A DNA stretch of 64,000 nt from positions 16,761,701-16,825,700 of the forward strand of contig OX439009.1 in assembly GCA_949316495.1 (NCBI GenBank). Reading direction: 5' to 3'. The notes beneath the pieces were generated by a model. The model worked only from the letters and a program-made list of their open reading frames with translations. It was not told where the DNA came from and did not search any database. Positions 37,950 to 48,819 of the stretch are shown here, piece by piece (position 1 is the stretch's first letter; each line of letters opens with the position of its first letter). The translations under genes and the position numbers were made by a program. This stretch comes from Amphiduros pacificus. Lineage: Eukaryota > Annelida > Polychaeta > Phyllodocida > Hesionidae.

Positions 37950-38035
37950 TGATGACAACCTGTCCGGTAACAGATTTACAAGGACAACGGATTAACCCTT
38001 TAGGCACGGGCCTCAGCTCATATGTGAAATTGTAC
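37950..38035 (-). mobile_element. SINE middle fragment
   Basis: The reverse complement matches the SINE interior at 25.98-26.08 kb, including GGTAACAGATTTACAAGGAC, TTAACCCTTTAGGCACGG and CCTCAGCTCATATG. Neither end of the SINE is present. Confidence 0.8.
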
Positions 38036-38039
38036 AGAT

Positions 38040-38673
38040 CTAAAATGTTGTCTGCTCCAGGTCAAAACAAACCCAGTCATCACGTTCATTTCAGAGAAAT
38101 TAACACATGATTTGTTGACGAATTACATTTATCATATAATTTACACATTTTTTTACATTTGTACACAGATATATCTAAACAAACATTTTATTCATTAAAG
38201 AAATGTAAAATTGAAAAGTATCTTTAAAAAAGATAAAAGGAAAGTAGTTCGGCAGAGGGGTGATCTGTGAAAGTAGTTCAGCACAGGGGTGATCTGCAAA
38301 AAGAATCTCACAGGTGCAGAGCACACTCTTGAGGCACCAGGCAGAGCACACTCTTAAGGCAGTATGAGATAATGTCACGTATTGTCATGTTGACTAGACA
38401 CTAATAACTGTCCATATATAGAGTTGGACTAGCATAGCCTACATGCTGACGTAGAACACTAATGAAAACGGAACTTTTTGGCAAAGACTTTTTTTTCTTC
38501 ACTATGAGATTTGCAACTACTATAAAATTAATATTTTGAAAATGTTTCTGCAACGGTTTAAGAATCAATTTGTAACTGATATTCTGTTCTTAAAATAGGC
38601 TCTACAGCTAATATAATTCTGCAGCAAATGTTTCAGGCAGCACAGTCACCTGTAATTTTTGCTGCAATCTATA

Positions 38674-38727
<54 letters not shown>

Positions 38728-39640
38728 TAATTGTTTGTTTTTTCACGTGATTGGTTTAAATCAATGACAGAAACAGATGACAAATCTGAAAATCATTCTT
38801 TATGTGGAATTCTTTAGAGATATTTTAATCTCCAAAATGTCGTGAGAGATGAGAGAATCTCTTTCAAGAAGTTCAGGTATTCAATGAATATTGGTGAAAC
38901 ATTTTCAACATATCATTTGAGGTATTAAGTTTGGATTCTTACAATTTACGTCTTGGTTGGAGAATTTATAAAAAAAAATTAGACCTCTTTGCCGCAGAAA
39001 AATATTGTTTTAATCTTTTAAATGTGAGATGTATTTTCCATGTCACAATAAGCACTGCTTATAAGCACATCATTTCGTGATGTCATGTAATCGTGTTATA
39101 TATTACGATAATCTGTTTAAAAACTGCAATATATTCTGTTATCTGTTGTTTGTCTATTGTGACCTCTTAAAGCGTACTACTTCTGGTGTGGGCGAGGAAT
39201 ATCTTACTTTTATCATCCTCCAACAATTTAATCTGAAGGCTTAGGATATCCACGAAGGTCCGGAAGCGCGGCTTTTATATTTGAATCTTGTGGATGAACA
39301 AGGAGGCATATGTTCAGTGTTGGTTATTTCTAAATATAACAACTAGAATACTTTGTAAACAAGATATTTTCATTGATACATCTCGCTCCATACACCTTTC
39401 CAATTTGATTATAATCAATATTAAAAGGGTTACATTCTATATTTAAATCTCAACAACAATTGAGTGTTATCCCGAATAAAAACAACAACAGAACTGTATG
39501 GGCGCAGGATGTCTTTTTGCTGACCATGCTGAAATTGCTTATTGAAAGATATAAGATAAACAAGATGTAATAATGTAAAAACATAGTGCACAACGTGGTG
39601 GAGTCAAACATCTGCTTCTGTAATTACCTGCCAGATCTGT
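38040..39640. other. AT-rich non-coding stretch with (TA)n run
   Basis: A (TA)n microsatellite lies at 38676-38725. A 17-bp word with AGTAGTTCRGCA is repeated at about 38241 and 38271. No gene recognised. Confidence 0.45.
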
Positions 39641-39649
39641 TTGTTTGAC

Positions 39650-39905
39650 CTAAGGGATGGACCTTTATTCATTCAGTGGAGGGGGGGATATGTCTGCTGC
39701 TTTTATTTTCCTGTACTTGGCCATTCTCAATCATTTTTCCGAAGACATATCTCCAAATATTTTTATATTTTTTTCTCAGTCAGTTGGGTCATCAATTTAT
39801 ATTCCCCGGGTGCACATGTCTTAAATTTTATACTTATATATGTGTTAATGGATTCATGATTTATTAGAAAAATGAATTATATTTAATACTACTTTATTAA
39901 GTTGT
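39650..39905. repeat. Interspersed repeat, copy B (pairs with 29.7 kb)
   Basis: Shares its start motif (GGACCTTTATTCATTCA then a G run) and later blocks with 29685-29945. Divergence is high, so the insertions are old. Confidence 0.65.
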
Positions 39906-40410
39906 TATTTATTAAAACAAACTAGATCATCCGAAACAGCTCCAATTGACTGAACATATTGTATTGATGACCCACCGATTAAAATTCTTATTGTTATCCA
40001 ATTCAAAGCACAAAAAGGTTCATTGGTGATGGTAGCAGTAAAGAAGACCTGTAAATCACAATTATGATTTTTTTCCATAAGATTTGGGAACAACTTTCTC
40101 AGATATTGACTGGGTGTAATGCCCCCTCCTCACACCAGGGACTGATAAAGCATACTGATCTTGTAAAGCCGGAGTCACTTGTCATGAATATTCATCAGCT
40201 ATCCATGAGTTACAGGCTACTGTGCTCTGCCAAGTAGCTATTTGGTTACCATTTAAGCATGTGACCTTGAAAAAACAAGTCAAGGCCATGATAGACATCG
40301 TATTTAGACCTTCATGGGATGCACTTGTGGTAAACATTTGGAGTCTGTCTCTCAGATTGTTGGTGAGATACAGCAAAATATCAAAGTGTTTGTTGACAGA
40401 CACACGCAAA

Positions 40411-40457
<47 letters not shown>

Positions 40458-40860
40458 GGAGCCTGCTGCTATAGCTCCCTCACAGCTCAGGAGTCAGAAA
40501 ACGGAAATAAATAGTTATGTTTATCCATTTTCAAACATTTTCAGACATCTGAAATCTTTCTTTAAACCCAAGTAAATAATGTAACTGTTGACTTGGTGTT
40601 TTTAAACAAATGTCATGTTTAAAATAAATATTGCCTTTCAGTCGAAGTTAAGTTAGGAAATCCAGTCCATGAAAGTCTATTTTTGCCCAATAATAATTAT
40701 TAAGTAAAGCACTAAAGCTGGAGATCTTGTAAATTTATAAGACAAAACATTTTTGTAATATATTGTATGTTGCCCAGTTATGCTGCTGACGCATGAAGTC
40801 TTTTTCAAACATAATTTGGGCAGATATAACTATTGTAATGCCACACGAAGCTAGGCCAAA
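39906..40860. other. Non-coding stretch with (CA)n run
   Basis: A pure (CA)n microsatellite lies at about 40412-40454. No gene recognised. Confidence 0.5.
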
Positions 40861-40871
40861 TTTATGTTCAT

Positions 40872-43099
40872 AATAATAATAATAATAATAAAATTTGTAT
40901 AGCGCTGATACCAGACAAGTCTGTTCATAGCGCTGTGTTCAGGACATGCATCCTGAAGAGATGAGTTTTCAGCCTACTCTTAAACGAGGAGACTGACGTG
41001 CTTGTCCTAATATTAGTAGGCAAGGAATTCCATAGACGTGGACCTACAGATGAGAAGGCCCTGTCACCTACTGTCCTTAGCCTGGTGTTCGGTACCTGTA
41101 GGTGGGTGCCATCATTGGATCTTAGACAGCGTTCACCTTCTTTAATCAGGAGTAGATCCCGTAAGTAAGGCGGAGCCTTACCATTAAGGGCTTTCCAGGT
41201 TAAAAGAAGAATTTTAAAATCAATTCTCGCATGAACGGGAAGCCAATGCAATTCCCTTAATTTTCCTGAAATGTGATCAAATTTCCTGATTTTTCCAACT
41301 ACCCGTGCTGCAGAGTTTTGGAGGTATTGCAGTTTCCTGATGTCGGTTTTAGGAAGACCCGCCAGAAGACCATTACCATAGTCAAGGGTGGATGTAACAA
41401 AAGCATGGGTAAGTGTTACCGCGGTCTTCTCGTCTAGACAATGTCTGATGGCCGCCAGGTTCCTGATGTGATAATAGCCCTTCTGACACATTTTCCTGAT
41501 CTGGGCCTTCATGTCCATGTTGGAGTCAAATGTGATACCAAGGTCAACAACTGATTGACTAGGAGCAATATCAGAGTCACCCACTCTGATTGTGGTTGGG
41601 ATACTGCTATGGATGGTAGTACTGTACTTGTCAGTACATATCAGCATCTCTGTTTTTCCATCATTTATCTTCATCTTGTTTGATATGAGGAAGTTTCTGA
41701 CTTCACTGACACACTCCTCCAGTTTGTGTCTGCTCATATCCACATGATGGGGAGAAGCGTGGTCAACAGGGATGTAGATCTGAGTATCATCTGCATAAAT
41801 GTGATAGCTCAGGCCATATTTTGCAAGTATGTCAGATAGGGGTGTCATGTAAATGGTGAACAGTATAGGACCCAGGACTGAGCCTTGGGGTACCCCATAT
41901 TTTAAGGATTTGAGACAGGATCTATGGATCCCCACCTTCACACATTGCTTTCTGTCCATTAGGTATGACCGAATCCAAGAGAGTGCATGACCTTTGACGT
42001 TGCATCTATCCCTCAGCCTGTCCAAAAGGATTTGATGGTCAATAGTGTCAAAGGCAGCGGAAAGGTCAAGCAACAACAAGATAACTGCCTTCCTATTGTC
42101 AAGGCAACCCAAGATATCATTTTGCACTTTTAACAAAGCGGTTTCAGTGCTGTGATATTCTTTGTAGGCTGATTGAAACTTGTCAGTAAGACCATTCCTT
42201 ACAATTCCTTACAAGGACTAGTTGGTCTGCAACCGCCCTCTCGGTTAGTTTAGAGACAAATGTTAGGTTGGAAACAGGCCTATAGTTTTTTTCAACCAGT
42301 TCTAGACCAAGTTTCTTCAGCAGAGGTGTTATGATGGCTATTTTCATATTTTCTGGTACTGCTGATTCCATCAGTGATTTCTTTATGATGGAAGTAATTA
42401 TTGGTAGAAGGTCATCTAAGAGGTCAAGTAAGAGCCAGGTCGGAATTGGATCCAGGTCACATGACTTCTTTGCTGACCTTTTGACTAATTTCCGTACGTA
42501 ATCAATGGTTAAGGGTGTGAACCTGTCCAGACATGTAGTACTATTGTTCACAGTGTCACCTGGTGGCGAAGTTTGGCCAGGTGGAGCATTATCAATGTCC
42601 AGGCGGATTCTCTCTATTTTTTCAAGAAAGAATGTGTTGAACTTCTCAGCTTGAGTAATCTCACAGTCAGATTGGGGCATAGGTGTGTCCTTTTTCTTGT
42701 GCATGACTGTGTCAATGACTCTAAATAGCTTTTTAGGGTCATGTTTGTTTTCCTCAACCAGGTTGGAAAAATATGATGATTGAGCAGATTTAAGCATTGA
42801 GTTGTATTTGTTCCTCTGAGAGTTATACAACTCCTTGTCAATTTGAAAGCCAGTCTTGCTCATTTTTCTCTCAAGCCTCCTCTTGAGAGATCTTTCGAGC
42901 TTTAATTGGTCACTCATCCAAGGTACAGGTTTGCGTTGGGTGACCATGGCAACCTTGATAGGTGCATGTTTGTCCATGAGTGATGTGAGTTCCCTATCAT
43001 AATAATTTACCATGTCCTCCAGTGATAAATGTTCCCAGGTTGTGTCTCTGTCAGTTAGGGATTTGATGTCACTAAATAGTTCATAGTTTCCTTTCACCC
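40872..43099 (-). mobile_element. L2/CR1-like LINE, best-preserved copy (2.2 kb)
   Basis: Read on the minus strand, the upper part (about 43097-42183) encodes the linker after the endonuclease (KHAPIKV, RKPVPWMSDQLKLERSLKRR) and the start of the RT (NYRPVSNLTFVSKLTERAV). The lower part (about 42180-40925) carries RT motif A LLLLDLSAAFDTIDH, motif B GVPQGSVLGPILF, motif C YADDTQIYI and the C-terminal LHWLPVHARIDFKILLLTW and SSFKSRLKTHLFRMH blocks. The two parts differ in frame because a 10-bp word, ATTCCTTACA on the plus strand, is doubled at 42194-42213. The endonuclease is lost to 5' truncation. The 3' end has the family hairpin (CAGACAAGTCTG near 40913) and a (TAA)n tail at 40872-40890. It appears young, with one frame change in about 720 codons. 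Confidence 0.95.
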
Positions 43100-43137
43100 T
43101 TTGATGTCACTAAATAGTTCATAGTTTCCTTTCACCC
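43062..43137. repeat. 38-bp perfect tandem duplication at the LINE 5' edge
   Basis: The word starting TTTGATGTCACTAAATAG occurs at 43062-43099 and again, identical, at 43100-43137. The second copy lies just where LINE coding ends, so the duplication sits on the element's 5' junction. Confidence 0.95.
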
Positions 43138-43139
43138 TC

Positions 43140-43680
43140 AAAAATTGGCTTCTACAAGCTTGAAACTCCATTTTTCATATATTTTCTCATGGTTGAAATT
43201 CCCAATATTTGGACCGCATTATGTGATTTCACCATTTTTTTTTTACCTTCTTCCACCCCTCCCCCTCCTGAATGAATAATGGCCCGCCACTTAGCTCAGG
43301 AGTCAAACAAGAAACAAGGGGCACTCCATCTTTAATCATTAGAAATCACTCGTCATTTCCAGATATGACATTGCTCCATAGTGAATAATGGGTTTGTGAT
43401 GATTCGTGATCAAGGGAACAAAATGCAATTTCTATATTGAGCAGTATTGCGTCAGCGTTTTCTTGCACCTAAATAAATTGATGTTTGGCTTCTACATGAC
43501 AACCATAGACACCCAAGAAGAATTATTCAGTACAATCCTTCTTTATGTCAACAAAGACAACACAAAATCAAATAAATTGGCCAGTTGAAACTGTTGGTAC
43601 GTGAACAAATGTTGTGGCGCAATACCACAATTAGTCGATGATTGGACAGTAACAAAATATAATGGTTTGAATAAGTAAAA
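43140..43680. other. Non-coding stretch
   Basis: Contains one copy (minus strand) of the GGCCATTATTCATTCAGGAG motif followed by a G-rich run near 43255-43285, as at four other sites. No gene recognised. Confidence 0.45.
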
Positions 43681-46600
43681 GAGGCTGCTGATAAGAGAAG
43701 CCTGCTGACAAGAGACCTGCTGATAGGAGAGATCTGCTGATAAAAGAAGCCTGCTGATAGGAGAGATCTCCTGATAAAAGAGGCCTACTGATAGGAGAGA
43801 TCTGCTGATAAAAGAGGCCTACTGATAGGAGAGATCTGCTGATAAAAGAGGCCTGCTGATAGGAGAGATCTGCTGATAAAAGAGGCCTACTGATAGGAGA
43901 GATCTGCTGATAAAAGAGGCCTGCTGATAGGAGAGATCTGTTGATAAAAGAGGCCTGCTGATAGGAGAGATCTGCTGATAAAAGAGGCCTACTGATAGGA
44001 GAGATCTGCTGATAAAAGAGGCCTGCTGATTGGAGAGATCTGCTGATAAAAGAGGCCTACTGATAGGAGAGATCTGCTGACAAGAGACCTGCTGATAGGA
44101 GAGATCTGCTGATAAAAGAAGCCTGCTGATAGGAGAGATCTCCTGATAAAAGAGGCCTACTGATAGGAGAGATCTGCTGATAAAAGAGGCCTACTGATAG
44201 GAGAGATCTGCTGATAAAAGAGGCCTGCTGATAGGAGAGATCTGCTGATAAAAGAGGCCTACTGATAGGAGAGATCTGCTGATAAAAGAGGCCTGCTGAT
44301 AGGAGAGATCTGTTGATAAAAGAGGCCTGCTGATAGGAGAGATCTGCTGATAAAAGAGGCCTACTGATAGGAGAGATCTGCTGATAAAAGAGGCCTGCTG
44401 ATTGGAGAGATCTGCTGATAAAAGAGGCCTACTGATAGGAGAGATCTGCTGACAAGAGACCTGCTGATAGGAGAGATCTGCTGATAAAAGAAGCCTGCTG
44501 ATAGGAGAGATCTGCTGATAAAAGAGGCCTACTGATAGGAGAGATCTGCTGATAAAAGAGGCCTACTGATAGGAGAGATCTGCTGATAAAAGAGGCCTAC
44601 TGATAGGAGAGATCTGCTGATAAAAGAGGCCTGCTGATTGGAGAGATCTGCTGATAAAAGAGGCCTACTGATAGGAGAGATCTGCTGACAAGAGACCTGC
44701 TGATAGGAGAGATCTGCTGATAAAAGAAGCCTGCTGATAGGAGAGATCTGCTGATAAAAGAGGCCTGCTGATAGGAGAGATCTCCTGATAAAAGAGGCCT
44801 ACTGATAGGAGAGATCTGCTGATAAAAGAGGCCTACTGATAGGAGAGATCTGCTGATAAAAGAGGCCTGCTGATTGGAGAGATCTGCTGATAAAAGAGGC
44901 CTACTGATAGGAGAGATCTGCTGACAAGAGACCTGCTGATAGGAGAGATCTGCTGATAAAAGAAGCCTGCTGATAGGAGAGATCTGCTGATAAAAGAGGC
45001 CTACTGATAGGAGAGATCTGCTGATAAAAGAGGCCTACTGATAGGAGAGATCTGCTGATAAAAGAGGCCTACTGATAGGAGAGATCTGCTGATAAAAGAG
45101 GCCTGCTGATTGGAGAGATCTGCTGATAAAAGAGGCCTACTGATAGGAGAGATCTGCTGACAAGAGACCTGCTGATAGGAGAGATCTGCTGATAAAAGAA
45201 GCCTGCTGATAGGAGAGATCTGCTGATAAAAGAGGCCTGCTGATAGGAGAGATCTCCTGATAAAAGAGGCCTACTGATAGGAGAGATCTGCTGATAAAAG
45301 AGGCCTACTGATAGGAGAGATCTGCTGATAAAAGAGGCCTGCTGATTGGAGAGATCTGCTGATAAAAGAGGCCTACTGATAGGAGAGATCTGCTGACAAG
45401 AGACCTGCTGATAGGAGAGATCTGCTGATAAAAGAAGCCTGCTGATAGGAGAGATCTCCTGATAAAAGAGGCCTACTGATAGGAGAGATCTGCTGATAAA
45501 AGAGGCCTACTGATAGGAGAGATCTGCTGATAAAAGAGGCCTGCTGATTGGAGAGATCTGCTGATAAAAGAGGCCTACTGATAGGAGAGATCTGCTGATA
45601 AAAGAGGCCTGCTGATAGGAGAGATCTGTTGATAAAAGAGGCCTGCTGATAGGAGAGATCTGCTGATAAAAGAGGCCTACTGATAGGAGAGATCTGCTGA
45701 TAAAAGAGGCCTACTGATAGGAGAGATCTGCTGATAAAAGAGGCCTGCTGATAGGAGAGATCTGCTGATAAAAGAGGCCTGCTGATAGGAGAGATCTGCT
45801 GATAAAAGAGGCCTACTGATAGGAGAGATCTGCTGATAAAAGAGGCCTGCTGATAGGAGAGATCTGCTGATAGGAGAGATCTGCTGATAAAAGAGGCCTG
45901 CTGATAGGAGAGATCTGCTGATAGGAGAGATCTGCTGATAAAAGAGGCCTGCTGATAGGAGAGATCTGTTGATAAAAGAGGCCTGCTGATAGAAGAGATC
46001 TGCTGATAAAAGAGGCCTACTGATAGGAGAGATCTGCTGATAAAAGAGGCCTACTGATAGGAGAGATCTGCTGATAAAAGAGGCCTGCTGATAGGAGAGA
46101 TCTGCTGATAAAAGAGGCCTGCTGATAGGAGAGATCTGCTGATAAAAGAGGCCTACTGATAGGAGAGATCTGCTGATAAAAGAAGCCTGCTGATAGGAGA
46201 GATCTGTTGATAAAAGAGGCCTGCTGATAGGAGAGATCTGCTGATAGGAGAGATCTGCTGATAGGAGAGATCTGCTGATAAAAGAGGCCTGCTGATAGGA
46301 GAGATCTGCTTATAAAAGAGGCCTGCTGATTGGAGAGATCTGCTGATAAAAGAGGCCTACTGATAGGAGAGATCTGTTGATAAAAGAGGCCTACTAATAG
46401 GAGAGATCTGCTGATAAAAGAGGCCTACTGATAGGAGAGATCTGCTGATAAAAGAGGCCTGCTGATAGGAGAGATCTGCTGATAAAAGAGGCCTGCTGAT
46501 AGGAGAGATCTGCTGATAAAAGAGGCCTACTGATAGGAGAGATCTGCTGATAAAAGAGGCCTGCTGATAGGAGAGATCTGCTGATAGGAGAGATCTGCTG

Positions 46601-46830
46601 ATAAAAGAGGCCTGCTGATAGGAGAGATCTGCTGATAAAAGAGGCCTGCTGATAGGAGAGATCTGCTGATAAAAGAGGCCTGCTGATAGGAGAGATCTGC
46701 TGATAGGAGAGATCTGCTGATAAAAGAGGCCTGCTGATAGGAGAGATCTGCTGATAAAAGAGGCCTGCTGATAGGAGAGATCTGCTGATAGGAGAGGCCT
46801 GCTGATAGGAGAGATCTGCTGATAAAAGAT
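43681..46830. repeat. 34-bp satellite array, ~92 copies, with higher-order structure
   Basis: The monomer consists of two related 17-bp halves, AGATCTGCTGATAAAAG and AGGCCTGCTGATAGGAG, alike at 13 of 17 bases. Each half opens with a palindromic hexamer (AGATCT or AGGCCT). A variant unit with GACAAGAGACC, two bases shorter, occurs at 43707, 44079, 44451, 44687, 44923, 45159 and 45395. The spacings are 372, 372, 236, 236, 236 and 236 bp, that is 11-mer and 7-mer higher-order units. After about 45.6 kb the variants change and same-type halves sometimes lie side by side. Long open frames on the minus strand (to 179 codons) arise from the stop-free unit and are not called as genes. Confidence 0.97.
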
Positions 46831-46859
46831 ACTTGCTGACAAAAGGATACATATCATGC

Positions 46860-47385
46860 TTCTATTTATACTTTTGCTGAATAAAACTAATGACATAAAG
46901 ATTCTTGTGGTCTAATGTTTAAATTAAATTATCTATAGTTAGGTTTATCCTAATACTTAAAACAAATAATCCAGACAATATTAAGATAAATCATTTTCTT
47001 TTTAAATTGATTTGAACGGAAATATGAATCAATGTCAGGCTGGAAATATTGAACTAAATGATAGGATAATACAGAATAGAAAATGTCCACACTCTAATGA
47101 CATGAAAGTAAGTTAAACATCTTTAAGCGGGTATTATATTTCTTTTTACACAAGGTTGCAATTTTAGCTGTCATCCTTCTCGTTCGAGGATAAATGGAAA
47201 TTTCACAAATCAAACAATTTTTGCATTATGTTTTTCAGATTCCACCAAAAGGATTCTCAGAATCAGGTCTAATTGCGACCCTAAGGTGTGTCTCATTGTA
47301 TGCACTGCAAATGTGCACATCTACATAATTCTAACATTACCTTTGATTCAATTTATATTCAACTTAATCTAAAATAAATGAGCAT
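46860..47385. other. AT-rich spacer between satellite arrays
   Basis: Nothing recognised. Confidence 0.4.
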
Positions 47386-47389
47386 AAGC

Positions 47390-48405
47390 CATTACGCCTT
47401 CCATTCATCCTACCTTAATCCCACACTGTCTAAATCCAACACTGCCTTAATCTCACCTCAATCCCACAACGCCTTAATCTCACCTCAATCCCACACTGGC
47501 TTAACACAAAACTGTCTTAATCTCACCTCAATCCCGCATTGTCTAAATCCACCTATGCCTTAATCTCACCTCAATCCTACATTGGCTTAATCTCACCTCA
47601 ATCCCACACTGCCTTAATCCAACACTGCCTTAATCTCACCTCAATCCCACATAGCATGCATTGTCTAAATCCAACACTGCCTTAATCTCACCTCAATCCC
47701 ACTCTGGCTTAATCTCACCTCAATCCCACACTGGCTTAATCCAACATTGTCGTAATCGCACCTCAATCCCACACTGTCTAAATCCAACACTGCCTTAATC
47801 TCACCTCAATCCCACACTGTCTAAATCCAACACTGCCTTAATCTCACCTCAATCTCGCATTGTCTAAATCCACCAATGCCTTAATCTCACCTCAATCCCA
47901 CACTGGCTTAATCTCACCTTAATCCCACACTGCCATAATCCAACACTGCCTTAATCTCACCTCAATCCCACATTGTCTAAATCCAACACTGCTTTAATCT
48001 CACTTAATCTCACCTCAATCCCACACTGCCTTAACCCAACACTGCCTTAATCTCACCTCAATCCCACACTGGCTTAATCCAACATTGTCCTAATCTCACC
48101 TCAATCCCACACTGTCTAAATCCAACACTGCCTTAATCTCACCTCAATCCCACACTGGCTTAATCCAACATTGTCCTAATCTCACCTCAATCCCACATTG
48201 TCTAAATCCAACACTGCCTTAATCTCACCTCAATCCCACATTGTCTAAATCCAACACTGCCTTAATCTCACCTCAATCCCACACTGGCTTAATCTCACCT
48301 CAATCCCACACTGCCTTAATCCAACATCGTCTTAATCTCACCTCAATCCCACACTACCCTAATCCCTTCTGAATCCAACATTGCCTTAATCCAACACTAA
48401 ATACA
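47390..48405. repeat. Composite minisatellite, 27-bp and 16-bp units
   Basis: Built from TTAATCTCACCTCAATCCCA plus CACTGCC (27 bp), alternating with 16-bp AAATCCAACACTGCCT units. The 16-bp part matches the unit that dominates the next two arrays. Confidence 0.92.
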
Positions 48406-48780
48406 CCCCATACCCACTATGCCTTGATCCCACATTGCCTTGATCCCACAATGCCTTGATCACCCACTGCATTGATCCCGCAATGCCTTGATCCCACAAT
48501 GCCTTGATCACCCACTACATTAATCCACAATGCCTTGATCCCACAATGCCTTGATTACCCACTGCATTAATTGATCCCACAATGCCTTGATTACCACTGT
48601 ATTGATTGATCCCACAATGCCTTGACCCCAAAATGCCTTGATCCTACAATGCCTTGATTCCACAATGCCTTGATTACCACTGCATTAATTGATCCCACAA
48701 TGCCTTGATTCCATTATTCATCAATATATTGATCTCATACTGCATTCATCCCATAATTGATCCCATATTGAATTAATCCT
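48405..48780. repeat. 16-bp minisatellite, TGATCCCACAATGCCT type
   Basis: About 20 diverged 16-bp units, intermediate in sequence between the flanking arrays, with some units interrupted or shortened. Confidence 0.9.
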
Positions 48781-48819
48781 TGACCCATTCTGTCATGAGC
48801 TATGCTATTTTTTACAGCG

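Noticed and set aside
46357-46896. Long minus-strand open frames (to 179 codons) in the 34-bp array
   Set aside because: The unit has no stop in these frames and 34 is not a multiple of 3, so the frame cycles through the repeat. The peptides are repeat translations with no start context or domain.
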